A stretch of DNA of 33,302 nt from a virus. Below are positions 22,330-28,380 of the stretch, in pieces. A model generated the notes under the pieces. That model worked only from the letters and a program-made list of their open reading frames with translations, ran no database searches and was not told the origin of the DNA. How positions within the stretch are numbered: position 1 is the stretch's first letter; every line of letters begins with the position of its first letter. A program made the translations under genes and the position numbers. Location of the stretch: the IMG/VR virus record IMGVR_UViG_3300027963_000197, positions 1 through 33,302 of that record. The stretch is one strand, 5' to 3'.

Positions 22330-22348
22330 TAAGGGTTTTCCTTATAAA
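22330..22348 (+). repeat. 19-base element shared by two promoters, copy 2
   Basis: TAAGGGTTTTCCTTATAAA, identical to the minus-strand copy at 19319-19301. Here it lies 26 bases upstream of the operator, 12 bases (about one helical turn) further than in copy 1. The TAAGG/CCTTA arms suggest a dimeric protein site. Confidence 0.6.
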
Positions 22349-22365
22349 ATATACAAAAATAAAGC

Positions 22366-22395
22366 TTTACATTATTAAGCTAGCTTAACTATAAT
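22366..22395 (+). promoter_or_regulatory. Early promoter with perfectly palindromic operator
   Basis: TTTACA (22366-22371), 18-base spacer, TATAAT (22390-22395). The spacer contains TTAAGCTAGCTTAA (22375-22388), a perfect 14-bp palindrome. It drives the gene at 22438, which has a 40-base leader with AAGGAG. Confidence 0.75.
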
Positions 22396-22437
22396 TGTTT
22401 TACTCAATCCGAGTGAGATAGATAAGGAGTTTCAAAA

Positions 22438-22773
22438 ATGGCATCAAAAAAACCAACACAAGACTTTCAAGCGATTTATAACGAAGCTTTAGCCGCTGGC
22501 CGCAAAGCTGAAAATGATTGGGAAGAAAAGCATGGTGAAGATAACTATTGCGGATTTGCATGGGTAGAAATTCCTAATGGCCGTAGCCCATTTGTTAACT
22601 GGTGCAAAAAAAACGGCATAGGTAGCAAACATTGGCAAAAAGGCTGGCAAATTTGGCGTTGCACTGGCAATGGCACGCAATGTATGAATATTTTGGAACA
22701 GGGTGCTAGTGCTTTTGCTGGCGTATTAAAAGACCACGGTATCGAAGCTTGGTGGAATTGCAGAGCCGATTAA
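22438..22773 (+). CDS. 111-residue early protein, Trp/Cys-rich
   Basis: Strong AAGGAG before the ATG, its own operator-containing promoter and its own terminator, so it is a monocistronic early gene and probably highly expressed on infection. Sequence features: an N-terminal helix (DFQAIYNEALAAGRKAENDWEEKHG), YCGFAWVEIPNGRSPFVNWCKKNGIGSKHWQKGWQIW, five Cys and seven Trp. Similar proteins occur in many phages without assigned function. Transcription pattern suggests an early host-takeover factor, but this is inference. Confidence 0.78.
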   Translation: MASKKPTQDFQAIYNEALAAGRKAENDWEEKHGEDNYCGFAWVEIPNGRSPFVNWCKKNGIGSKHWQKGWQIWRCTGNGTQCMNILEQGASAFAGVLKDHGIEAWWNCRAD

Positions 22774-22778
22774 CAATA

Positions 22779-22804
22779 AGCCCCTACGGGGGCTATTTCT
22801 TTTT
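22779..22804 (+). terminator. Rho-independent terminator
   Basis: AGCCCC-TACG-GGGGCT followed by ATTTCTTTTT, starting six bases after the stop of the 22438 gene. A short, strong stem with a tetraloop. Confidence 0.9.
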
Positions 22805-22815
22805 GAAAGATAAAA

Positions 22816-23082
22816 ATGACAGCAAAAAAAACAATTGTAAAAAAACAAAAGCCGCTTACTAAATTGCAATTAGCAGAACGCAAAGCAAACAACATGGAAT
22901 GGGCCATCATCAACGCATACAACAATTTTGATGAGCTTTTTGCTTTGTTACGTTTAGTTAGGGACTATACCCAAACAGATGAATTTAACAAATGGACTGC
23001 TAAACACGCTTTAAATGGAATTTTTACTAATGCAATTAATATTCAAACCAGCATGATGGATGAAGCTGGAATTGAATATTAA
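22816..23082 (+). CDS. 88-residue basic hypothetical protein
   Basis: MTAKKTIVKKQKPLTKLQLAERKANN: a lysine-rich N-terminus followed by a helical body (WAIINAYNNFDELFALLRLVRDYTQTDEFNKW) and a C-terminal helix. A weak GAAAG precedes the ATG, and the gene lies just beyond a terminator, so it depends on read-through or an unseen promoter. No family recognised. Confidence 0.6.
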   Translation: MTAKKTIVKKQKPLTKLQLAERKANNMEWAIINAYNNFDELFALLRLVRDYTQTDEFNKWTAKHALNGIFTNAINIQTSMMDEAGIEY

Positions 23083-23117
23083 TGTTGCGTTTTTACCACA
23101 ATTAAATAAAATAATTA

Positions 23118-23144
23118 TTAACATTAAGTTTGCTTAACTATACT
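23118..23144 (+). promoter_or_regulatory. Early-operon promoter, operator as the whole spacer
   Basis: TTAACA (23118-23123), then TTAAGTTTGCTTAA (23124-23137) plus one base, then TATACT (23139-23144). The 15-base spacer is short but the -10 is good. The first ATG (23151) lies six bases after the -10, implying a leaderless transcript. Confidence 0.65.
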
Positions 23145-23150
23145 CACAAT

Positions 23151-23249
23151 ATGGAAAACTTAATGTTAATTTTCTCTGTTGGAATCTTTGCCATACTTGG
23201 TGCGGTAATGCTACTTTTGTTCATAATTCTTTATTGGGTAAAAACATGA
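23151..23249 (+). CDS. 32-residue membrane peptide, leaderless, operon leader
   Basis: MENLMLIFSVGIFAILGAVMLLLFIILYWVKT: nearly the whole chain is one transmembrane helix. It is the first gene behind an operator-containing promoter, and there is no room for a ribosome site. Its stop overlaps the next start (ATGA), so reading it may deliver ribosomes to the operon. Function unknown. Confidence 0.6.
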   Translation: MENLMLIFSVGIFAILGAVMLLLFIILYWVKT

Positions 23250-23482
23250 CTTGGAATTTACGTTTGGTAAATATGAGTAGTCCATATGAGGATTACTTTG
23301 AAATTCGTGAAGTGTATTACGATGATATGGGTAAACCCATTGCACACAGTCAAGCATCTATTGGTGGGGAAGATAGACTAGAAGTTGATAGATACATTGA
23401 ACTGGCTAAACTGGCACTTGATAAACCTATTCTAAAGTTTGCAAACAATGAAGATACAAGTAAAGATACTGAAAGAGAATAA
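23246..23482 (+). CDS. 78-residue acidic early protein
   Basis: ATG 23246 overlaps the stop of the membrane peptide, so it is preferred over an in-frame TTG 12 bases upstream. MTWNLRLVNMSSPYEDYFEIREVYYDDMGKPIAHSQASI... is a compact alpha/beta pattern with EVDRYIELAKLALDKPIL near the end. Small proteins with this opening are common in phage early regions; no function known. Confidence 0.68.
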   Translation: MTWNLRLVNMSSPYEDYFEIREVYYDDMGKPIAHSQASIGGEDRLEVDRYIELAKLALDKPILKFANNEDTSKDTERE

Positions 23483-23630
23483 AGATGGATCGGCTAACGC
23501 TGAAGTTATCTTTGACAAAAAAGGACTTGAAGTCCTTGTCCAATGGGGGATGGTCGCTTTGCTTACCGCAGCAGTTGATGAATACGCAGTTAGACCTGAT
23601 AAAAGCAAAAAAGCTACTACCAAAAAATGA
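23448..23630 (+). CDS. 60-residue early protein
   Basis: MKIQVKILKENKDGSANAEVIFDKKGLEVLVQWGMVALLTAAVDEY, with a Lys-rich tail. It overlaps the preceding gene by 35 bases in another frame and ends by coupling (ATGA) to the next. The beta-hairpin then hydrophobic helix pattern (LEVLVQWGMVALLTAAV) recurs among small phage proteins. No assigned role. Confidence 0.65.
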   Translation: MKIQVKILKENKDGSANAEVIFDKKGLEVLVQWGMVALLTAAVDEYAVRPDKSKKATTKK

Positions 23631-23782
23631 TTGAAACTTTAGTTAAACCCCAGCCGCTTGATAACGACATTGCCGTAATGAAGATATTGCAATTGATGGG
23701 TCAGCTATCTTTAAACGACATTGAATACATCACCAAAATAACTTCACAAGTAAGCAGTTTAATAAGCGAGAAATCACAATGA
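23627..23782 (+). CDS. 51-residue early protein
   Basis: MIETLVKPQPLDNDIAVMKILQLMGQLSLNDIEYITKITSQVSSLISEKSQ: two helices, no membrane segment. Start and stop both overlap neighbours by four bases (ATGA), and it directly precedes the replication-type gene. No family recognised. Confidence 0.62.
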   Translation: MIETLVKPQPLDNDIAVMKILQLMGQLSLNDIEYITKITSQVSSLISEKSQ

Positions 23783-24156
23783 CCTTTGCTGTTTTTTATG
23801 GTTTATATCCCCGTAAAATGGCTCGTAAAGACGCTGAAAAGGCTTGGAATAAGCTAACCCCTACGGAGCAAGCAGAATGTCTTGAAGCTATGCCTAATTA
23901 CCTTAAATACTGGAAGATCAAGGAAACGGCTAAAGATTACATCCCATACCCTGCGTCATTTTTAAACGCTCAACGGTGGACTGATGAAATTGACATCGAA
24001 CCTTTAAAGAAACCTGAATTGCCGTTTTACGCTACAGAAGAACTAACACTTAAAAAAGCACAAGAAGTAGGGGTTACTCCCTATGCTGGTGAAGGTTGGC
24101 AACAATTACGGGCAAGAATTAGTCAGAAAATAAAGCAACTTGAAGAACAACTCTGA
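23779..24156 (+). CDS. Replication protein / helicase-loader C-terminal-type domain
   Basis: 125 residues. The block FYGLYPRKMARKDAEKAWNKLTPTEQAECLEAMPNYLKYW...YIPYPASFLNAQRWTDE is the conserved module that ends many phage replication initiator and DnaT-like loader proteins (YP-K...A-KAW...YIP-PA-FLN-RW-DE). Here it stands at the very N-terminus with no origin-binding or primase domain before it, then a ~45-residue tail with a coiled coil (ISQKIKQLEEQL). It probably helps load host helicase. It is the only replication-initiation candidate in the window. Confidence 0.75.
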   Translation: MTFAVFYGLYPRKMARKDAEKAWNKLTPTEQAECLEAMPNYLKYWKIKETAKDYIPYPASFLNAQRWTDEIDIEPLKKPELPFYATEELTLKKAQEVGVTPYAGEGWQQLRARISQKIKQLEEQL

Positions 24157-24289
24157 TAATTATTTAGTTGAGTGGTATATCGCAGTAGCAAAACGCAGGG
24201 GTTGGCCTGAAGTTGTTAGATTGTTGGCCCAATACCCTGACAAAGAAGAACGCATGAAGATGCTGATAAAGAAAAGACTAGGAAAATGA
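24140..24289 (+). CDS. 49-residue basic protein, TTG start
   Basis: MKNNSDNYLVEWYIAVAKRRGWPEVVRLLAQYPDKEERMKMLIKKRLGK. The only start that keeps the whole helical domain is TTG 24140, inside the previous gene. The stop overlaps the next ATG (ATGA). Strongly basic C-terminus. Coding is supported by dense packing and protein-like composition; function unknown. Confidence 0.58.
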   Translation: MKNNSDNYLVEWYIAVAKRRGWPEVVRLLAQYPDKEERMKMLIKKRLGK

Positions 24290-24615
24290 GAGAGATAGAC
24301 CCCAATAAATGTATAGACTTTATTCTTGAAAACGCAGGTAAGTACGCACAAGCTAAAGGCGAATTAGCCCAGCTAGAAACTTTTAAGAGTTCACTCAAAT
24401 CCATTATGATGAAGAAGTCAGGTGAACAAACCATCGGAGCACAAGAGCGTGAAGCCTACGCCAGCCAAGAATACCAAGATTTATGCAATTCTATTGGCAC
24501 GGCTACAGAAAACGCAGAAAAACTCAAGTGGGAATTGGAAGCCGCCCGTTTAAGACACGCTACATGGCAAACCCTAGAAGTATCTAACCGCAATCAAGAT
24601 CGGATATTGAAATAA
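24286..24615 (+). CDS. Conserved coiled-coil early protein
   Basis: 109 residues, helical throughout: YAQAKGELAQLETFKSSLKSIMMKKSGEQTIGAQEREAYASQEYQDLC..., then AEKLKWELEAARLRHATWQTLEVSNRNQ. This pattern (A-A-E-L-Y/F-K-S... Q-EREAYA-x-x-EY... A-W--E) is widespread among proteobacterial phages and remains uncharacterised. Coupled by overlap on both sides. Confidence 0.75.
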   Translation: MREIDPNKCIDFILENAGKYAQAKGELAQLETFKSSLKSIMMKKSGEQTIGAQEREAYASQEYQDLCNSIGTATENAEKLKWELEAARLRHATWQTLEVSNRNQDRILK

Positions 24616-24782
24616 TGTTAAAACTAACCGAAGAATTTTTAATCCTCAAATTACTTTGCAAAATGTATGACGATGCCCTAAACCGCAAAGACTATACCCA
24701 AATGTTAGAAATCAGCGTAGACATTGCTGAATCTGCGGAAAAGCTAGAACAAATGACCGTAGACCACATCAATGGCCACTAA
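24615..24782 (+). CDS. 55-residue acidic early protein
   Basis: MLKLTEEFLILKLLCKMYDDALNRKDYTQMLEISVDIAESAEKLEQMTVDHINGH. Helical, starting on the last base of the previous stop (TAATG) and overlapping the nuclease gene by 11 bases. No family recognised. Confidence 0.62.
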   Translation: MLKLTEEFLILKLLCKMYDDALNRKDYTQMLEISVDIAESAEKLEQMTVDHINGH

Positions 24783-25044
24783 GCATGAAAAAGAAAAATA
24801 CCGAAAAATTGCTGAATTGGGATGCTCATTATGTAGGCATCAAGGCAATGAGGGAACGCCAGCAGAATTGCATCACATTAGACGAGGTGGCGTTAGAAGC
24901 AAGTCGCCTGTTATTCCGCTCTGTACCTACCACCATCGAGGATCAAATACCAGTATTCACGGAATGGGTCGTAAACGGTTCGAGCAAGAATACGGAATCA
25001 CGGAAGAACAGTTGCTGGAGAAAACGGAAAGTCTTATTAAGTGA
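24772..25044 (+). CDS. Ref-type (RecA-dependent) HNH nuclease
   Basis: 90 residues with the whole Ref-like metal site: Cys18-x-x-Cys21, AELHHI (His34-His35), IPLC (Cys51), THH-type pair (His54-His55) and HGMGRKRFEQEYG. This matches the P1 Ref family, HNH-related enzymes that cut DNA at RecA-bound displacement loops. With the RecB-like exonuclease and VRR-NUC protein it forms a recombination or host-DNA-processing set. Coupled to the next gene by GTGA. Confidence 0.82.
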   Translation: MATKHEKEKYRKIAELGCSLCRHQGNEGTPAELHHIRRGGVRSKSPVIPLCTYHHRGSNTSIHGMGRKRFEQEYGITEEQLLEKTESLIK

Positions 25045-25184
25045 GTAGTTGGTTAATCATTCTTACTGGTCTTATCTACCTATACATCGGGTTAGAACAA
25101 GGATTTAAGGGCAATATGCCTATGGCAGTTGTATATACAGGCTACGCATTTTCTAATGTCGGTCTTTACATCATGGCTAAATAA
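25041..25184 (+). CDS. 47-residue membrane protein, GTG start
   Basis: GTG overlaps the nuclease stop (GTGA). MSSWLIILTGLIYLYIGLEQGFKGNMPMAVVYTGYAFSNVGLYIMAK has two hydrophobic segments separated by a charged Glu-Gln-Lys loop. Proteins of this pattern are common in phages and remain unassigned. Last gene of the early plus-strand operon. Confidence 0.62.
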   Translation: MSSWLIILTGLIYLYIGLEQGFKGNMPMAVVYTGYAFSNVGLYIMAK

Positions 25185-25223
25185 TGTAAAATGGTGCAAT
25201 GCAACATTTAACAGGAGATTGCT

Positions 25224-25349
25224 ATGTTTACATTTGATGAGCAAATTAAAAAGTATGAAGAATTGGCAGACCGCACCAAGCAGATGTATGAATTTTGGTA
25301 TAACTGCGTGTTGTCTACTATGAAAGACTTTTACAAGTTTGGTAAGTAA
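25224..25349 (+). CDS. 41-residue aromatic helical protein
   Basis: MFTFDEQIKKYEELADRTKQMYEFWYNCVLSTMKDFYKFGK with AGGAG seven bases before the ATG. The helix with aromatic spacing is reminiscent of phasin-type peptides, which I only note as a resemblance. It stands apart from the overlapping operon by 39 bases. Confidence 0.6.
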   Translation: MFTFDEQIKKYEELADRTKQMYEFWYNCVLSTMKDFYKFGK

Positions 25350-25355
25350 AGGTTA

Positions 25356-25408
25356 CCTTTTGCAACCTTTTGCAACCTTGAGCCGTATTTCTTAGATTTG
25401 CGGCTCAA
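25356..25408. repeat. Tandem 10-mer and inverted repeat between convergent genes
   Basis: CCTTTTGCAA occurs twice in tandem (25356-25375), followed by TTGAGCCG (25378-25385) that pairs with CGGCTCAA (25401-25408). The hairpin separates the converging 25224 and 25405 genes and may stop transcription from both sides, although no long U tract is present. Confidence 0.5.
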
Positions 25409-25758
25409 AGTTCCAATCCGTCAAATCCCATTTCAAACGCTACAATTTTGCACCGCCTACGAAACTCTGCGGAATGATGTAACCATTTGTCACCCTTTAA
25501 ACGATGAAAACTCATGTGAACCATTTCATGTGCCAAAGTTGTGAGCATAGTGTAATAATGCCCACAGCGAGCAGAAGAAATCGTAATAGAGTGTTCATAG
25601 TCACCGCCTGTATCGTATGTATAAGTTCCCATAGCATCTTTATCGGGAACAATTGAAAATTCTACTTCTTCAGGTAAAGGCATTTTCCATTTAGTAAATG
25701 GATAAAGACAGCTTAGGCTGGCATACGCATTACGGATAACTTCAGGATTGAGCTTCAT
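25405..25758 (-). CDS. SprT-like zinc metalloprotease
   Basis: 117 residues. The zinc site HEMVH (77-81) is in TLAHEMVHMSFH, and the third ligand is probably His94 or His95 in LHHSAEFRRRC. The final VAFEMGFDGLEL matches SprT-type proteins. The N-terminal strand region (VEFSIVPDKDAMGTYTY...HSITIS) is usual for the family. SprT homologues cut DNA-bound or ubiquitous host proteins; the phage target is unknown. ATGA overlap with the preceding phosphoesterase, so one operon. Confidence 0.82.
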   Translation of the reverse strand: MKLNPEVIRNAYASLSCLYPFTKWKMPLPEEVEFSIVPDKDAMGTYTYDTGGDYEHSITISSARCGHYYTMLTTLAHEMVHMSFHRLKGDKWLHHSAEFRRRCKIVAFEMGFDGLEL

Positions 25759-26714
25759 ACACCGTGTATTTTCCCACGAAACTCGACTTCATCCTCGCCC
25801 CAAACCCGAACCATCTCAGGCTGTAAAAGACGGTTTCTTTCAAAGGAAAGCATTACAAATCCGCTATTCCAATCCTTTGGAGTATCTTCTGTGTAGGCAA
25901 ATTGCTGACCATTAATATCGGCTAAAGTGCCTGTTTGGACACCCCAACGAGTGCCGTTGTAATCTCCTACTGGCATACAGGACAGATGGTGCGTATGGCC
26001 TGTAATCATATTGACCCCTGAATTTAAGGAATTGGCACGACCAGCACTAAAACCACCTTTCCAGCGGTGCTTGATACAAGTATCTTCATTGACCCAAAAT
26101 GACCAGCAAGGAAGCCACGCAGGGAAGTATTCTTTAAGAGTTGTACCCCTCATACCCTCAAAGGCTGGAAGGTTCTCTATGATCCGCATTTCAAGCCTAG
26201 CGTCATGATTACCCAACGGCCAATATAACTTAGCACCCTTAGCTAAGGCTTCAATTTCACCTAAAAAGTATTGACAAGCTTCAAGTTCTTCTTTAACGGT
26301 TGGTATTTTGTCCCAATCACCTCTAGGAAAACGGCTAATTGAAGCCCCATCTAGGGCATCCCCATTACAGACAATGGCATTAGGCTTGTATTCCTTAATC
26401 ATTTCTAACAACGCTTTAAATGCGGTAGTAGTTTGGTCAGGCCAAAAGTGAGCATCAGAAAATACAATAATGCGACCTTTTTCTAAATCCATACCCCTAC
26501 GGGTATTCCCTACTGTCTGTTCTGTTTTCTTGTAATCGTTTACTCGTTGATCTTTAAAGCTAGGAAGGGGTATTTGAAGTCTTGTTTCTATTGACCGTCT
26601 GCGGTTATATACTGCTCTTTCCGACATTGCATGGATTTTGGCAAAAGATAATGGTGATCCTATCTTGTTCCATTCATCTATAAATTGTTCATCCGTTAGA
26701 TAATAGCCGCCCAT
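25755..26714 (-). CDS. Calcineurin-like metallophosphoesterase with N-terminal HTH-like region
   Basis: 319 residues. Residues 1-50 look like a homeodomain-type helical domain (TDEQFIDEWNKIGSPLSFAKIHAMSERAVYNRRR). The phosphoesterase motifs follow in order: Asp87-x-His89 (FSDAHFW), GD 118-119 (CNGDALDG), GNHD 168-171 and GHTHH 239-243. This two-metal hydrolase family includes nucleases such as Mre11/SbcD and cyclic nucleotide enzymes. The HTH-like start suggests a DNA-related substrate. It lacks a capping domain. Confidence 0.85.
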   Translation of the reverse strand: MGGYYLTDEQFIDEWNKIGSPLSFAKIHAMSERAVYNRRRSIETRLQIPLPSFKDQRVNDYKKTEQTVGNTRRGMDLEKGRIIVFSDAHFWPDQTTTAFKALLEMIKEYKPNAIVCNGDALDGASISRFPRGDWDKIPTVKEELEACQYFLGEIEALAKGAKLYWPLGNHDARLEMRIIENLPAFEGMRGTTLKEYFPAWLPCWSFWVNEDTCIKHRWKGGFSAGRANSLNSGVNMITGHTHHLSCMPVGDYNGTRWGVQTGTLADINGQQFAYTEDTPKDWNSGFVMLSFERNRLLQPEMVRVWGEDEVEFRGKIHGV

Positions 26715-26724
26715 TTATAACCTT

Positions 26725-26746
26725 TATAATGGTAAAGTTAGCTGAT
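26725..26746 (+). promoter_or_regulatory. Weak promoter with degenerate operator
   Basis: TATAAT (26725-26730) precedes TAAAGTTAGCTGAT (26733-26746), which matches the operator pattern at about 11 of 14 positions. The -35 is not recognisable. It would serve the gene at 26772 and lies between divergent transcripts. Confidence 0.35.
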
Positions 26747-26771
26747 ACTAATCTATTTTAATTGAAAATCA

Positions 26772-27056
26772 ATGACATACGCACGAATTGATAGTAACCA
26801 TAAAGAAATAGTGGCGGCATTAAGACAAGCTGGTGCTACTGTAGTGTCACTTGCCGCTATGAAACATGGATGCCCTGACTTACTTGTTGGCTTTGCTGGT
26901 GAAACTATGCTCATGGAAATTAAAAAAGATTCAAAAGCCAAGTTCACACCTGACCAATTAGACTTTATGGGCAAGTGGAAAGGTGGCCCAATCAGTCGTG
27001 TAGATAGTGTAGATGCCGCATTAAGAGCACTAGGAGTAATCAAAAAAGTGTTATAA
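26772..27056 (+). CDS. VRR-NUC domain nuclease
   Basis: 94 residues covering a stand-alone VRR-NUC domain. It shows SLAAMKHGCPDLLVGF with Asp36, then MLMEIKKD with Glu49-x-Lys51 and later QLDFMGKWKGGPISRVDSVDAALRAL, the normal order for this PD-(D/E)XK branch. Stand-alone phage VRR-NUC proteins are thought to act as structure-specific or junction-cutting nucleases. The ribosome site is poor. First gene of the long plus-strand run to the terminase. Confidence 0.85.
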   Translation: MTYARIDSNHKEIVAALRQAGATVVSLAAMKHGCPDLLVGFAGETMLMEIKKDSKAKFTPDQLDFMGKWKGGPISRVDSVDAALRALGVIKKVL

Positions 27057-27078
27057 AATACACTAAAAGGAGCGTTTC

Positions 27079-27438
27079 ATGGAAAAGTCGATGGCATTAT
27101 TTTTAGCAACATTGCTACATTCGGGCACAAACACCCACTTTTTCCATTGGGCTACCAAGTCCTACGCTAAACATAAGACACTCGGCCATTTTTATAAAAA
27201 TATTATCGATCTGACCGATCAATTAGCCGAGTGTTATTTCGGCATTTATGGGCAGATTACCCAGTTCCCAAGCACATACCACCAGCCTAAAGAACCGCTG
27301 GCATACCTACAATCCCTACAATCTTTTGTAAAAGATGCTCGCCAAGACTTGCCACAAGATTCAGAAATTGTGCAATTGATTGACAATATCGCCCAAGAGA
27401 TTGACACAACCATTTACTTACTTAAATTTAAGGCTTAA
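27079..27438 (+). CDS. Ferritin/Dps-like helical protein (DUF5856-type)
   Basis: 119 residues, all helical, with AAGGAG upstream. The N-terminal helix has LHSGTNTHFFHWATKSYAKHKTLGHFYKNIIDLTDQLAECYFG, where His, Trp-Ala-Thr, His and Glu recur in the pattern of ferritin-like four-helix proteins. Similar proteins in marine and freshwater phages are labelled DUF5856. Whether it binds iron is unknown: the metal ligands of real Dps are only partly recognisable. Confidence 0.6.
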   Translation: MEKSMALFLATLLHSGTNTHFFHWATKSYAKHKTLGHFYKNIIDLTDQLAECYFGIYGQITQFPSTYHQPKEPLAYLQSLQSFVKDARQDLPQDSEIVQLIDNIAQEIDTTIYLLKFKA

Positions 27439-27440
27439 TC

Positions 27441-27821
27441 ATGGATTTTTTAAATCCTAAAACTTTTAATTTGCCCGAAGGTGAAGGAAGTGAAAGTTTA
27501 AAACTTGCAGATTTATTGCGTAAAATAGATGTTGGCGGTAGGGCAATGGATGTTGGCAAAGCTGGTACTTTGATGCAAGGTCGTTTAGGTTATCAGTTTG
27601 ATCCTAATGAAGCAGGTAACAACTTATCAGTAGGTGTATCAGGACAAAGATTTGGCAACAATAGATACAACATTCCTGCGGTAATTAATGGTGTTGATCT
27701 TAGTTACGGTGGGCCTGACCAAAGTATTACTGCTGGTTATTACCCTAACAAATCACAGTTTATGGGTCAGCCAATGGGTGCTGGCGGTGTTAGTTTGATG
27801 TACAGAAAATCATTTGATTAA
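27441..27821 (+). CDS. 126-residue beta-rich hypothetical protein
   Basis: N-terminal helix (SESLKLADLLRKIDVGGRAMDVGKAG) then alternating polar/hydrophobic strands rich in Gly, Tyr and Asn (GRLGYQFDPNEAGNNLSVGVSGQRFGNNRYNIPAVINGVDLSYG..., ending VSLMYRKSF). The pattern resembles an outer-membrane-like or structural beta sheet, but there is no signal peptide. Gene order suggests a packaged or late protein. Family not recognised. Confidence 0.6.
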   Translation: MDFLNPKTFNLPEGEGSESLKLADLLRKIDVGGRAMDVGKAGTLMQGRLGYQFDPNEAGNNLSVGVSGQRFGNNRYNIPAVINGVDLSYGGPDQSITAGYYPNKSQFMGQPMGAGGVSLMYRKSFD

Positions 27822-27830
27822 GGAATAATC

Positions 27831-28016
27831 ATGCCGTTGGATAAATCAGGATCAGCCGCATCAGTCGGCAAAAACATTAAAGCTGAAGAAAAAGCTGGTC
27901 GCCCTAAAAAGCAAGCCGTAGCTATCGCCCTTAATGTTGAGCGTGAAAACGCCAAAGGTGAACGCAAAGCTAAGTTAGAAGATGCTTACGCTAAGTATGT
28001 GGAAGAAAAAGCGTGA
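27831..28016 (+). CDS. 61-residue basic protein (DUF6496-like)
   Basis: MPLDKSGSAASVGKNIKAEEKAGRPKKQAVAIALNVERENAK... The KNIK-E-KAGRP-KQAVAIAL stretch is a very common small phage and plasmid motif annotated as DUF6496 or hypothetical. AAGGA precedes the ATG; the stop overlaps the next start (GTGA). Confidence 0.72.
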   Translation: MPLDKSGSAASVGKNIKAEEKAGRPKKQAVAIALNVERENAKGERKAKLEDAYAKYVEEKA

Positions 28017-28192
28017 AAAACGGTCTTTACGCCAATATTCATGCCAAGCAGGAACGGATCAAGCAGGGTTCGGGCGAGAAAATGAACAAAGTTGGCAGTA
28101 AAAATGCCCCAACCGCCCAAGATTTTAAAGAATCTGCTAAGACTGCAAAGCCACGCAGACAAATGATTTCTGACGCAATGAAGGATATGTAA
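28013..28192 (+). CDS. 59-residue basic protein, GTG start
   Basis: GTG start within the previous stop. MKNGLYANIHAKQERIKQGSGEKMNKVGSKNAPTAQDFKESAKTAK. The GLYANIHAK-x-R...GSGEKM--PGSKGAPTA motif is shared by a widespread family of small phage proteins of unknown role, often next to DUF6496 proteins, as here. Stop overlaps next start (TAATG). Confidence 0.72.
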   Translation: MKNGLYANIHAKQERIKQGSGEKMNKVGSKNAPTAQDFKESAKTAKPRRQMISDAMKDM

Positions 28193-28341
28193 TGCAACAC
28201 ATGAACCATAAATACCCTAAAGGTAACGCTTTATTGCGTGAGCATAAACAATCTACGCTAGAAAAGAACCAACAACAGCGTTTAGACCGTAGAAAGCTAA
28301 TCGCCAATAAACTTAAAGACTTGGATAAAGAAATTAAATAA
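28192..28341 (+). CDS. 49-residue basic protein
   Basis: MQHMNHKYPKGNALLREHKQSTLEKNQQQRLDRRKLIANKLKDLDKEIK. Strongly basic helix, coupled to the gene before it by TAATG. Its stop falls just before the next promoter. No family recognised; DNA or RNA binding is possible from charge alone. Confidence 0.62.
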   Translation: MQHMNHKYPKGNALLREHKQSTLEKNQQQRLDRRKLIANKLKDLDKEIK

Positions 28342-28362
28342 GTTATACTTAAGCATCATTAA
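28321..28362 (+). promoter_or_regulatory. Promoter with degenerate operator before the ParB-like gene
   Basis: TTGGAT (28321-28326), 17-base spacer, TATACT (28344-28349). Immediately downstream, TTAAGCATCATTAA (28349-28362) matches the operator pattern at about 12 of 14 positions when read in reverse and would cover the transcription start. It would control the ParB/FkbM/oxygenase/terminase run. Confidence 0.45.
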
Positions 28363-28380
28363 CTAACTACTTGGTTAAAT

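Noticed and set aside
24785-25048. Alternative 87-residue frame over the Ref-type nuclease
   Set aside because: It is a shifted reading of the same DNA; the other frame holds the complete metal site (paired Cys and His), so this one is a shadow.
27418-27440. TTTAAGGCTTAA near 27430 as an operator
   Set aside because: The half-sites are three bases too close and it falls at the end of a coding region without promoter elements.
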